Shown here piece by piece: positions 1 to 7,590 of a stretch of DNA of 41,091 nucleotides. Origin of the DNA: Thiocystis violascens (lineage in GTDB: Bacteria > Pseudomonadota > Gammaproteobacteria > Chromatiales > Chromatiaceae); assembly GCA_020721065.1 (NCBI GenBank), contig DYNM01000024.1:1-41091 (forward strand), written 5' to 3'. Within the stretch, counting starts at the first letter, position 1, and every line of letters begins with the position of its first letter. Under the pieces are notes generated by a model. That model saw only the letters and a list, made by a program, of their open reading frames with translations, was not told the origin of the DNA and searched no databases. The position numbers were made by a program, and so were the translations under genes.

Positions 1-1
1 G

Positions 2-316
2 AGAGCGAATGACCCAGTTGTGTGTACACACTTTTGCGCACATTTTTGGGAGCAGTTGCCGCTGACGCCGGAACCGGGGCAATGGCTGGCGGAGGCGGAT
101 CACTTGGTGGAACGCGCCGAGCTGCATTGGCACGACACCCATCATTATTCGAGTCGCCAGCACGAGGCGCTCAAACTCGGCGGCTTGATGGGACATCTCA
201 TGTTGGAAGGCGCGACGTTGGAACGGGTGTGGCTGTGGTTATGGCTGGGACAATGGCTGCATCTCGGCTCGTCCACCACGATTGGATTAGGGCGTTATGT
301 GGTGCAAGCGCGGTAA
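2..316 (+). CDS. cas6: Cas6-like CRISPR endoribonuclease, C-terminal part
   Basis: The reading frame is already open at the left edge, so only about the last 104 codons are present. The visible part has the C-terminal signature of the Cas6 repeat-processing RNase (PF10040-type). An arginine-bearing SRQ segment precedes a Gly-rich turn (LGGLMGHLML). A hydrophobic helix then leads into HLGSSTTIGLGRY, which matches the family's closing G-x-G-T-T-x-G-L-G-R-Y glycine-rich loop that contacts the crRNA repeat. Cas6 cleaves pre-crRNA within repeats for type I and III systems. An internal GTG at position 20 exists but has no ribosome site and would cut the domain. No repeat array lies to the right, so the rest of the CRISPR locus, if present, is upstream of the window. 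Assignment to Cas6 is by motif; subtype cannot be told. Confidence 0.72.
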   Translation, partial: RANDPVVCTHFCAHFWEQLPLTPEPGQWLAEADHLVERAELHWHDTHHYSSRQHEALKLGGLMGHLMLEGATLERVWLWLWLGQWLHLGSSTTIGLGRYVVQAR

Positions 317-412
317 AAAATAGTTGCTTGCGCTGCGGGTTTGAAAATTGTTGACGCGGCTGCGTTATCCACTTGTCACCACTCATCAAACCAACACCTG
401 CGGAGATTCGCC

Positions 413-1033
413 ATGACCAGCACCCAACGTCGTCCTGTTACCACGCCGATTATCTTGTCAATTTTGTGCGGCGGCGTGTTGTGCGCCGTATCGGCTGGCG
501 CGGGTGCGAATGACAAACTCACTGCGTCTAACAAACTCGCCAAGGATTTGGCATGGGTTGCGAGCGAAGCCATCGCACCCGCTCCGCTCGATCAAGCCAT
601 TGGCGCTGCAAATACGGCCAAAGATGTGGCGGCTGCTGGCGCTGGTGCCTACACCGCCTCGACTGTGTTGGGTAGCTCGGCTCCCATGATTTTGACGACG
701 CTCAAAGCAGTTGGTGGTCCAGTCATTGCTGGCGCTGCATCAGGAGCAAGCATCGCCAGCTTGCAAAGCAAATATCTGTATTCCGACTGCGAGAAAACAA
801 CCGCTTGCGATGCGGTATCCGTCAGCGGCTACGTTGGCGCGGGCGCAGGAACGGCGGGTGCAGTTGCGCTGGGAGCGGCTTATGGCGTTGGCGCGAGTGG
901 CTTGGCGGGAATTGGCGGGTTGGTCGGCGGTGGCATGGCTGCTGGCGCGATTTCACTGATTGCACTGCCAGCAGTTGGCGCAATTGCAATTGGCGCTGGT
1001 GTTTATGGCGTTGTTTCTTGGTTGACGGATTAA
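413..1033 (+). CDS. Exported or membrane glycine-zipper protein, unknown
   Basis: This 206-residue protein is not one I recognise. The ATG at 413 is chosen over a TTG at 341 because CGGAG lies 7 bases upstream and a typical signal sequence then starts at residue 1: basic RRP, a hydrophobic stretch, and an AGAGA cleavage-like site near residue 32. The mature part is very rich in Gly and Ala. Its last ~80 residues alternate G, A, V and L in glycine-zipper style (GxxxG patterns), suggesting several packed membrane helices. Two cysteines (SDC and TAC, ~residues 124 and 130) could form a disulfide outside the cytoplasm. It is first in a same-strand run of small genes after cas6. A membrane-active or pore-like role is only a guess from composition. 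Confidence 0.6.
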   Translation: MTSTQRRPVTTPIILSILCGGVLCAVSAGAGANDKLTASNKLAKDLAWVASEAIAPAPLDQAIGAANTAKDVAAAGAGAYTASTVLGSSAPMILTTLKAVGGPVIAGAASGASIASLQSKYLYSDCEKTTACDAVSVSGYVGAGAGTAGAVALGAAYGVGASGLAGIGGLVGGGMAAGAISLIALPAVGAIAIGAGVYGVVSWLTD

Positions 1034-1115
1034 CCAACGGCATTGTCAACAGATTAAAAATGATTGGTTGTCCACGTTATCTTATTATTCTCAGCACATC
1101 AGGAGCACTTAACAA

Positions 1116-1340
1116 ATGCACACAGAATTATTGACCAGCTCCAGCGCAGTTGCTTTATCGGGCGCAGTGCCAACAATCACAGTGGCAACTGTGACTACAC
1201 CAGCGGCTGGTATTTTTGGTTGGATTGGAATGACGACGACGGCAACCGTTGCCGTATCGCCACTTGCCGTGATTGCCGTCGCTGGATTGGCGGTATATGG
1301 CGGCATCAAAGCCTATCGCCATTTGCAAGCCAATTCTTAA
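1116..1340 (+). CDS. Small single-helix membrane protein, unknown
   Basis: A 74-residue protein with AGGAG at 1101-1105, ten bases before the ATG. The first half is Thr/Val/Ala-rich. The second half carries a hydrophobic stretch (residues ~45-63, SPLAVIAVAGLAVYGG) followed by a basic tail (KAYRHL), which predicts one transmembrane helix with the C-terminus in the cytoplasm. I do not recognise a family. It lies 82 bases after the glycine-zipper gene on the same strand, and the two share the same Gly/Ala/Val bias, so they may act together. Its size and shape resemble many membrane-acting small proteins, but there is no direct sign of toxicity in the sequence. Confidence 0.55.
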   Translation: MHTELLTSSSAVALSGAVPTITVATVTTPAAGIFGWIGMTTTATVAVSPLAVIAVAGLAVYGGIKAYRHLQANS

Positions 1341-1381
1341 TTGTTTTATCATTCATTTTTTCAACGCAACTGGAGTCAACT

Positions 1382-1510
1382 ATGTGTTTTGTTTTTCGCA
1401 TTAAACCTCGTCCCGGCAATACCACGATCAATCAACACAATTCGACATTTTCGGAGTTTTCTCATGCCCTCACCATTACCGCCAGTGCCAGCACCACCGC
1501 GCCGACGTGA
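1382..1510 (+). CDS. Possible 42-residue small protein
   Basis: A short frame that begins with ATG six bases after GGAG (1372-1375) and ends at TGA 1508-1510. It starts MCFVFRIKPRPGN and then becomes Ser/Thr/Ala-rich, with no recognisable domain. Support comes only from the ribosome site and from its position in the run of small genes. It overlaps the start of the next gene by 47 bases in another frame. It may instead be a translated leader for that gene or not be coding at all. Confidence 0.3.
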   Translation: MCFVFRIKPRPGNTTINQHNSTFSEFSHALTITASASTTAPT

Positions 1511-1667
1511 TCCGGTCGCCAAAGCCCTGCGCCAGATGTCTGGCAGCGGCTTTCATCGCAATCGTCCCACTCGCGCTGACTTAAAACGCGAATTGCGGCG
1601 TCAATTGCAAGTGCCCGAGCGGGGCGAGTTTGTCGCGCCGCTGGAATTTTCTATGAATAGCAGATGA
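1464..1667 (+). CDS. Small Pro/Arg-rich protein, unknown
   Basis: A 67-residue basic protein. The ATG at 1464 is preferred to an upstream TTG at 1341 because CGGAG (1452-1456) precedes it and the extension would run across the neighbouring reading frame. The sequence opens with a proline-rich segment (PSPLPPVPAPP), then RRRDP and an Arg/Lys-rich helix-like stretch (RADLKRELRRQL), and ends in an acidic/hydrophobic tail. Such a basic helix could bind nucleic acid, but no named domain is visible. It belongs to the run of small genes between cas6 and the large CSD/RNase-H-like gene. Confidence 0.45.
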   Translation: MPSPLPPVPAPPRRRDPVAKALRQMSGSGFHRNRPTRADLKRELRRQLQVPERGEFVAPLEFSMNSR

Positions 1668-1736
1668 AGTTGAGAGTGCTTTGATCGCGGACGCAGTAAA
1701 CATTTTATTTCTCATTGTCAACACTACGAGGTGAAA

Positions 1737-2441
1737 ATGTTTGAATTTAAGCGCAAAAATAAAATAAGAGATATTGAAGCATTTTCCCTTTTGTGGTTCA
1801 CCGAGTACTATCGACCAGTTGTTTTAGGCAGCTATTCATCTGTACACCAAGTGCGCAATTTGTTTAGCCGTTTTGGAATCAACTGGTTTATTATCGGATA
1901 CTGCGTGATTGTTCTGTTTATCGTGATGAACGAGTTGTTTGTTGCTGATCCTATTTGGCGTCACTATCTACTGATTTTTTTGGCAACGCAGGTCATTTAT
2001 GATGGTTGGTTAAATTTAGAACCTTTTTATATTAGTCTTGCTAACGAAACTGAAAACTATAGTTCTGAACGGATTTTTACTAGAGATACCTTAACACTTG
2101 AACAGCGCATTCTTAAAGCACAAGAGTTGGGACACACCGCGATGCTTAAAAACCTTCAAAGGTTTGCTGAGAATTTATCGCCACGAGATCATATAGAATG
2201 GATTTCTGAAATACAGATTCAGGATAAGAAAACCTGCCGCTGTTGGTCTGTAAGAATGACAAAAGGCAAGCATAACGATTATGAAGATTATTTCAACGGC
2301 GCACAAAAAGCATCTTTTTTTACAGAAAATATGTTAGTAGTGTTTCAAGAAATCCATGATCGGAAAATGTCTTTAGAACAGCAACAACGCATCTGGAACC
2401 GTTTAGAGCGCATGGGTGTTTATGTGATGCCTTGTTATTAG
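1737..2441 (+). CDS. Two-helix membrane protein, unknown
   Basis: A 234-residue protein, not recognised. The ATG at 1737 follows GAGG (1728-1731); a GTG at 1731 is in frame but overlaps that ribosome site. After a basic N-terminus there are two hydrophobic helices around residues 48-68 and 76-96, with a short loop, placing most of the chain on one side of the membrane. The C-terminal half is soluble, charged and Glu/Gln-rich, with an EQRI-KAQELGHT helix and a CRCW pair. The gene is clearly A/T-richer than hflD and the later housekeeping genes, which fits recent acquisition. An inverted repeat just after the stop may end its transcript. Confidence 0.6.
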   Translation: MFEFKRKNKIRDIEAFSLLWFTEYYRPVVLGSYSSVHQVRNLFSRFGINWFIIGYCVIVLFIVMNELFVADPIWRHYLLIFLATQVIYDGWLNLEPFYISLANETENYSSERIFTRDTLTLEQRILKAQELGHTAMLKNLQRFAENLSPRDHIEWISEIQIQDKKTCRCWSVRMTKGKHNDYEDYFNGAQKASFFTENMLVVFQEIHDRKMSLEQQQRIWNRLERMGVYVMPCY

Positions 2442-2450
2442 GCGTTAATC

Positions 2451-2479
2451 CACCCGCTGACTGTTATCGTTAGCGGGTG
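2451..2479 (+). terminator. Hairpin after the two-helix membrane gene
   Basis: CACCCGCTGAC (2451-2461) pairs with GTTAGCGGGTG (2469-2479) over 11 base pairs, one of them G-T, around a 7-base loop. It begins 10 bases after the stop codon. No T-run follows, so it would be a Rho-assisted end, an mRNA stabiliser or a processing site rather than a classical intrinsic terminator. Confidence 0.4.
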
Positions 2480-2574
2480 CGTTACTCTGTAGCCTTGCAC
2501 TGATTTCCGTTTAGTGATTCAAAGCAGCCGTTTTTTATTATCAACGCAACATCATTTTTTACAGGATGACACTC

Positions 2575-5433
2575 ATGTCTGATGCCGCGATGACTGCTGT
2601 ACAGCCCGAAGTGACGTTTTCGATGCAGCAGTTAGTTGATGATGCCCAACGCGCTGCTATTGCAGAACAACTCGCTGGGGTGCGCTGGGAGATGTCCATC
2701 CAACCCAATCACGTTGCCAAAAATAAATATGGGTTTTTGCGGCATCCGGCGTTTTTAGATGATGTCTTTTTTCATTCTAATGGCTTTACTGAAAAGCCCG
2801 CTTCTACGCAATTGGTTGCTAATGCGAAACTTCGCCTTGAAGTCACCGTGCGCTTTAATGAAAGCAAAAGTTGCTGGACGTTTGTGATGGCTAATGGCGA
2901 GTTTATTAACGACGAAGAACAAGTGCCACCATCTGCCGCCGATTCCGCGCCAGCAGTTGCTATCGCTGTGCTCGATCCTAAAATTGCCTCACAAGTTCAA
3001 AGCAAACTGGATAGAATTCAACATTTTGCTTCTTGGGATGGCACTTCTGGAGACGCTCAAGTCAGCGATTTGGTTGAGCACTGTTTAGAACTTGATCCCA
3101 CTGCGCAACCGCGCATTGATCAAGCCATTGCTCGTGGCAAAGTCGATCAAAAGTTGTTAAAACAGTTTTATGAATGCGGGCGGAAATATGGCGCTCACTA
3201 CGAGCATAAATCTGAGTTTCAAGAATTGTTGACCGACTTAAAAAAAGTGCGCCCCGGTTTGGTAGAAGCTGCGCATAAAAACGCACAAAAAGGAGCGGCT
3301 GCGGAAACACGCCGCGTTGAATCCAAAACCCGTTTGCGTGCTGGTAAACCACTCACGCGGGTACGCGGTCCGCAATTGCAAATCTCCGCCGCTACGCCAT
3401 TGCCGTCACTCGGTCGCTCCGATTTAACGGCAGCGGTCGCTACCGATTTGCATCCCCACGATCTCCGCGCCTTGCAGCAACAATCAGCGTGGCAACTGCT
3501 GATTGATGAAACCGGCACCCACTTTACCAATGAAGCCAATCAGTTATCGTTGCACAACAACATGCTGGGGCGATTTGTCGGGCTGTTGATTCCCAAAGCG
3601 AATGCCGGTGGTTTGCCGCCGCTCAAAACCGGTTGGCACGCGGTGTCACAAGACTCCAGCGCCATCGAAACGGTGGTTCAAGCTGTGCTGGACGCATCCG
3701 TCGGCGTGATCGGTATCAACGTGCAGCAATTGCCAGAAGTGCGCGGCGACCGCTGGGCGTTGGGCGTCATGCGTGTGATTGAGTTGGTGCTGCGACTCAT
3801 GCCGCTCAACGACACCACTAAGCTCGAAGTGTTGATTGAAGAGCGCAGCAGCTTCGTGGCGAAAACCCAATGGCCGGCAGTGGCAGCGCAGTTGCTGTCA
3901 CAACTGGCAGACACCCATCCGCACCGCGCCCGTCATCTCAAGCTGGGCATCGGCACCATCAGCAAAGCCGATTCGCCGTTTAATGGTTACGTCGATGCGG
4001 TGGCGTATATCTCGTCTGGCAGCTCGGACTTTGCCCGCGCCTGTTTCAAAGCCAGTGGCTGGCAAGGCACCTGTTTTCTGGAGGGCGACGCCAGCGATCT
4101 CTCGCGCAAGCTGGACTGGTTGGCACGGGGACAAACGCTCGACGGCAACGATTGGAGTCAATTGCTGGCGCATCCCGAAGCGACCACCAACGCCAACATC
4201 GTCGGCACCTTGCTGGCGCAGTTGGGCAGCGCCGCCCAAGCCGATCTGCCGTTGTGGCAGCGTTATCTCAATCATGTGCTCGGACATCTTGACAGCCGCG
4301 ATCTCGATTTGCCGATGTTGGGACGACAAGTCAGTTGGTTGCAGCAGTGGGCACCGGACAATCAACCGTTGCCACCGACGCTGCGGCTGCTGTGGCTGAC
4401 GACGCAATTGGCACACGCCAATCATCAAGGTCAACTTGAGCAGCCTTGGCGCGAGGAAATGCGCACCTTGGCGGATCAATTGGTGGAGGAAGATGCGCGG
4501 CTGGTGTGTCGCGCCGAACTCAATTTAGCGGTGACGGCCACCAATTGTTATGACTTCGCCCAAGCTGGCGAGGTGTTGCAACGCTGGAATCCCCGCGCCA
4601 GCACCACGCCGCCGAGCGGCACCTTCAATCGGTTATTGCAGCGTTTGCTTGGTACGCCGACACCCGCGCCAGCAGCGGAGGCGTTGGCGCTGCCGAAAGC
4701 AACCGCCGGACTGCGTTATTGGGGGCAAGTGCGCTCCAGCCTCGGTCAACATGCCGCGTTTACTGGCGATCTGACAACGGCGGTGCAGTGTTTTGATGAG
4801 GCGCTGGAGAGTTTTGCGCAGTTGTCAGACCCGGCGCAGGCGAAGCGAGAAAGTCGTCAAACCCGCACTTATCGCGCCATCGCGTTGATGGACGATCCGA
4901 GCCAGACGGATGCGACGGTGCGCGAAGCGGTGACGGCAGTGATTGGTGAGCTGCCGGCTGCGTTGAGTGCGTTGGCGCAGTCCAACGCGAGCGCCGATAA
5001 ATATGCGCATCATCTGGCGCTGCGCTGGCTGGTGCAGCGTCCCGATCCGACGCTGGCAGCGGCATATCTGGCGCAGCGTTCGGCGTGGAATCAGGATGAA
5101 GGTCATCCTTGGCCGTTGATTCTGTTGTATCGCGGGATGCTGCTGCATCCGACCGAGCCGGCAGCAGCGCGGGAGCTGGCGCTGGATGGCTGGGGTGTGG
5201 CGATGGCGGATGACAGCGGCCCGACGGTGCAGTTAATTGGCGCGTGTTGTCGGGTGATCGCAGCGCATTGGGGTGAAGCATGGGAGCCGACAGAAGCGGC
5301 GCTGTTGCTGGGATTGTTGGAAGTGGAGTTGCCGCTGGCTGCCGAGCGCATTGCGCGGTTGCGAGCAGAATTGACGCAGCCAGGTGAGCCGCTGGCGCTG
5401 TTACAGGCGGTGTTGCCGTTTAATTTCCGCTAA
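2575..5433 (+). CDS. Cold-shock-like plus DUF3800-like large protein
   Basis: A 952-residue protein. The ATG at 2575 is chosen because AGGA (2563-2566) is 8 bases upstream; an ATG at 2566 overlaps that site. Residues ~41-107 resemble a cold-shock OB fold: YGFLRHP, then DDVFFH, then a strand with L-x-V-x-V. Residues ~307-480 follow the layout of DUF3800 RNase-H-fold proteins: IDETG (D311), GWHA (H355), IEER (E422/E423) and a closing YVDAVAY (D474) where that family has its last acidic residue. The remaining ~450 residues are helical and Ala/Leu/Trp-rich, suggesting TPR-like repeats. It may bind and perhaps cut RNA, but this is inference. The first ~700 bases are A/T-richer than the rest. It ends the run of genes that follows cas6. 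Confidence 0.6.
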   Translation: MSDAAMTAVQPEVTFSMQQLVDDAQRAAIAEQLAGVRWEMSIQPNHVAKNKYGFLRHPAFLDDVFFHSNGFTEKPASTQLVANAKLRLEVTVRFNESKSCWTFVMANGEFINDEEQVPPSAADSAPAVAIAVLDPKIASQVQSKLDRIQHFASWDGTSGDAQVSDLVEHCLELDPTAQPRIDQAIARGKVDQKLLKQFYECGRKYGAHYEHKSEFQELLTDLKKVRPGLVEAAHKNAQKGAAAETRRVESKTRLRAGKPLTRVRGPQLQISAATPLPSLGRSDLTAAVATDLHPHDLRALQQQSAWQLLIDETGTHFTNEANQLSLHNNMLGRFVGLLIPKANAGGLPPLKTGWHAVSQDSSAIETVVQAVLDASVGVIGINVQQLPEVRGDRWALGVMRVIELVLRLMPLNDTTKLEVLIEERSSFVAKTQWPAVAAQLLSQLADTHPHRARHLKLGIGTISKADSPFNGYVDAVAYISSGSSDFARACFKASGWQGTCFLEGDASDLSRKLDWLARGQTLDGNDWSQLLAHPEATTNANIVGTLLAQLGSAAQADLPLWQRYLNHVLGHLDSRDLDLPMLGRQVSWLQQWAPDNQPLPPTLRLLWLTTQLAHANHQGQLEQPWREEMRTLADQLVEEDARLVCRAELNLAVTATNCYDFAQAGEVLQRWNPRASTTPPSGTFNRLLQRLLGTPTPAPAAEALALPKATAGLRYWGQVRSSLGQHAAFTGDLTTAVQCFDEALESFAQLSDPAQAKRESRQTRTYRAIALMDDPSQTDATVREAVTAVIGELPAALSALAQSNASADKYAHHLALRWLVQRPDPTLAAAYLAQRSAWNQDEGHPWPLILLYRGMLLHPTEPAAARELALDGWGVAMADDSGPTVQLIGACCRVIAAHWGEAWEPTEAALLLGLLEVELPLAAERIARLRAELTQPGEPLALLQAVLPFNFR

Positions 5434-5436
5434 CCA

Positions 5437-5476
5437 GTTGTCAGCGCGGCAGTGTGGTTACTGCGGCGCTGACAAC
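5437..5476. terminator. Long hairpin between the CSD-like gene and hflD
   Basis: GTTGTCAGCGC (5437-5447) pairs with GCGCTGACAAC (5466-5476). After one G-G mismatch, another 5 base pairs extend it, leaving a 6-base loop at 5454-5459. It starts 3 bases after the preceding stop. There is no T-run, so it may be a Rho-dependent end, a 3' stabiliser or a boundary with hflD. Confidence 0.5.
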
Positions 5477-5519
5477 CTAAGATCATGCGCGATCTAAATC
5501 CTATTTTGAATGCTCACTC

Positions 5520-6146
5520 ATGTCACACAATCACCTTGCCAGAACCACCGCCCTTGCCGGCATCTATCAAGCGATTGGCGCGGTCTCACATCTTGCTCAT
5601 CACGGCAGCATGGAGACCGCGACGGTGGAACCGTGCCTCTACAGCCTGTTTCAGATTGACGCGCCGACGGTGGAAGCGGTGTTTGGTGCGGCGGGAGCGG
5701 TGGTGCCGGGAATGCAGGGACTGGTGGCGCAGTTGACGGGAGCAGCGGAACACGATCTGGAGGTGACGCGCTGCGTGATTCAAGTCATGCGTTTAGAGGC
5801 GAATTTGGCGCGACATCCCGCCGCCTTAGCACGACTGCGGATGGGCGTCACGGCTGCGATCAGCAAGCGCGATCATTTTGGGTTGTGTCATCCGGCGCTG
5901 TTTGCGCATTTCGCCACGCTGTATCAAGACACGTTGAGCCAGCTCAAACCGCGCATCATCATTCATGGTGAGCCGCTGCATCTGCGCAATCCTGAGAATC
6001 AAGACCGCGTGCGGACGCTGTTGTTGGCAGCAGTGCGGGCGGCCATGCTGTGGCGACAGGTGGGCGGTTCGCGCTGGCAGCTTGTGTTTAGAAACAAGGT
6101 GATATTGGAAGAAGCGCAGCAGTATCTGCGGCGCTTGGCGCTGTGA
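5520..6146 (+). CDS. hflD: HflD, lysogenization regulator homologue
   Basis: A 208-residue all-helical protein that matches HflD end to end: RTTALAGIYQAI, LAHHG, LYSLFQIDAPTVE near the N-terminus, DLEVTRCVIQVMRLE in the middle, and LYQDTLSQLKPRI, GEPLHLRNPENQDR and AMLWRQVGGSRWQL in the C-terminal half. In E. coli HflD is a peripheral inner-membrane protein that binds phage lambda CII and affects the lysis-lysogeny decision; its native role is unclear. In many gammaproteobacteria it sits between mnmA and purB, but neither is visible here. A long hairpin separates it from the upstream gene. It converges with the glycosyltransferase gene, with only 6 bases between the stops. The ribosome site is weak. 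Confidence 0.9.
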   Translation: MSHNHLARTTALAGIYQAIGAVSHLAHHGSMETATVEPCLYSLFQIDAPTVEAVFGAAGAVVPGMQGLVAQLTGAAEHDLEVTRCVIQVMRLEANLARHPAALARLRMGVTAAISKRDHFGLCHPALFAHFATLYQDTLSQLKPRIIIHGEPLHLRNPENQDRVRTLLLAAVRAAMLWRQVGGSRWQLVFRNKVILEEAQQYLRRLAL

Positions 6147-6152
6147 CGCGGA

Positions 6153-7307
6153 TTAACCAGCCGCGTTGAGCGCAGTTGCTAACGCGGTCACACGCCGGGC
6201 ATTTTCCAACCAAGTAAAACCACCGGCGCTGATGGTGTGTTGTGCGCCCAGCGCCAGCCGCGTCCGCAGGGCGTCATCAGTCACGAGACGTTCTAACGCC
6301 ATTTCCAACGCTGCCGGTTGTGCCGCATCAAAGAGCAGCGCGTTGTCTCCATCGCACAAAATCTCCTCCAAATTCGGCTGGCGCGGCGCGACGATTGCGC
6401 AGCCAAGTGCCAGATATTCAAACAGTTTGAGTGGTGAGGCGTAGTCAACCACTGCCGGTTGCAACGCAATGTCAAACGTTCGCACCAGCGCTGGAATTGC
6501 AGCGCGAGCGACCACGCCCGTAAAACTCACGCGCTCGCTGATGCCGAGTGCTTGCGCTTGCGCCTCTAATCCCGGACGCGCCGGACCGTCGCCAACGATG
6601 AGCAGATGCAGCGGTGGCTGGACGTGCTGATGTGCGGCAATCCACGTCACGATCCGCTCCAAACCGTGCCAATCGCGGACAAAACCGGTAAAGCCAAGGA
6701 TGAAGCGGTCAGTGCGCTGACCTGTCGCGGCGAGCTGCTGGGGCGGGTCGGCAAACTGGGTGAGATTGATCCCGTTGTGAATCACGGTGATCCGCTCCGG
6801 CGCGACGCCAGCGCGTTCCACATATCCCGCCAACACTCGCGTCACCGGCAACACGCAGTCAGCATGACGCCAAACCCAGCGTTGCGCCCATCGCGCCAGC
6901 GCCGGTTGCGCCAAGCCGCCGTGAGTCATGCGTTCTTCAGCCAGCGGCGCGTTGACTTCTAAAATCAGTGGCAGATGAAATCGCCGTTGTGCCCAAATGC
7001 CAGCCAACAAAAATAAGTTATATCGCTCATAAATCACATCTGGACGGCTGGCACGAATTGCTTGCGCCAATTGACGATATGCCAGCAGTGAATAGCCGAG
7101 TTCTAACCATTCATACAGCGTTTTGGGTAAACGGGCGCGAATCCAATCGACCCAACCAATACTGCCGCCAAAGCTGGGCGCTGCGCTGCTATTCGGTGCA
7201 ACAATCACAACTTCATGTCCTAATTGCCGCAACGCCGCAATCATTTCATCAATATGCACGGCTTGTCCGTCACGCGAAGCGGTGCGATGGTGATACAGTA
7301 TTTTCAT
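6153..7307 (-). CDS. Glycosyltransferase, family 4
   Basis: A 384-residue GT-B fold enzyme. The N-terminal Rossmann half starts MKILYHH with a GQAVHIDEM nucleotide-loop region, and the middle carries ITVIHNGIN. The C-terminal half has GFTGFVRDWHG, LLIVGDGP, a SPLKLFEYLALG block (291-302) and PNLEE with E315, the pair of acidic positions typical of retaining GT4 enzymes that bind the sugar-nucleotide donor. It probably transfers a sugar in cell-surface polysaccharide or glycolipid synthesis; donor and acceptor cannot be told. It stands alone, convergent with hflD and divergent from the PucC-family gene, with no other polysaccharide genes near. Confidence 0.85.
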   Translation of the reverse strand: MKILYHHRTASRDGQAVHIDEMIAALRQLGHEVVIVAPNSSAAPSFGGSIGWVDWIRARLPKTLYEWLELGYSLLAYRQLAQAIRASRPDVIYERYNLFLLAGIWAQRRFHLPLILEVNAPLAEERMTHGGLAQPALARWAQRWVWRHADCVLPVTRVLAGYVERAGVAPERITVIHNGINLTQFADPPQQLAATGQRTDRFILGFTGFVRDWHGLERIVTWIAAHQHVQPPLHLLIVGDGPARPGLEAQAQALGISERVSFTGVVARAAIPALVRTFDIALQPAVVDYASPLKLFEYLALGCAIVAPRQPNLEEILCDGDNALLFDAAQPAALEMALERLVTDDALRTRLALGAQHTISAGGFTWLENARRVTALATALNAAG

Positions 7308-7590
7308 AAGTTATTGCTAAATATGCTGAAAAATTGAGAATAAAAAACGAGGACTGTTTTAATAAAACGTCAACAGGCTATACATCAAGCGCCGTCATCC
7401 AATCGTTTAGGCGTTATTACAGTTCGGCATGATTCCAAAAACGCGCCACAAGCGTCAATCTCAGTCATTGCGATGCGCCGGGCAGAGCATGAATGCTGCT
7501 GTCGACAGCAACCACAATATCAACAGGCGACATTCATCCGTAAAATCATCTGCTTCTATCCCGCATTCGCCCACTTCATTTAGGAACACA
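7308..7590. other. Divergent intergenic region, no gene seen
   Basis: This 283-base stretch separates the starts of the glycosyltransferase (minus) and the PucC-family gene (plus) and should hold both promoters. A frame open from 7429 joins the transporter, but its residues are low-complexity and polar, unlike PucC N-termini. I looked for a TGT-N12-ACA (CrtJ/PpsR-type) site and found no convincing one. Confidence 0.5.

Noticed and set aside
341..412. TTG start 24 codons upstream of the glycine-zipper gene
   Set aside because: No ribosome site there, and the ATG at 413 has CGGAG and gives a proper signal sequence.
7480..7540. CrtJ/PpsR-type TGT-N12-ACA operator before the PucC-family gene
   Set aside because: TGT and ACA words occur but not at the required spacing.
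7429..7590. N-terminal 54-codon extension of the PucC-family protein
   Set aside because: Polar low-complexity residues unlike the family; the ATG at 7591 has AGGAA upstream.
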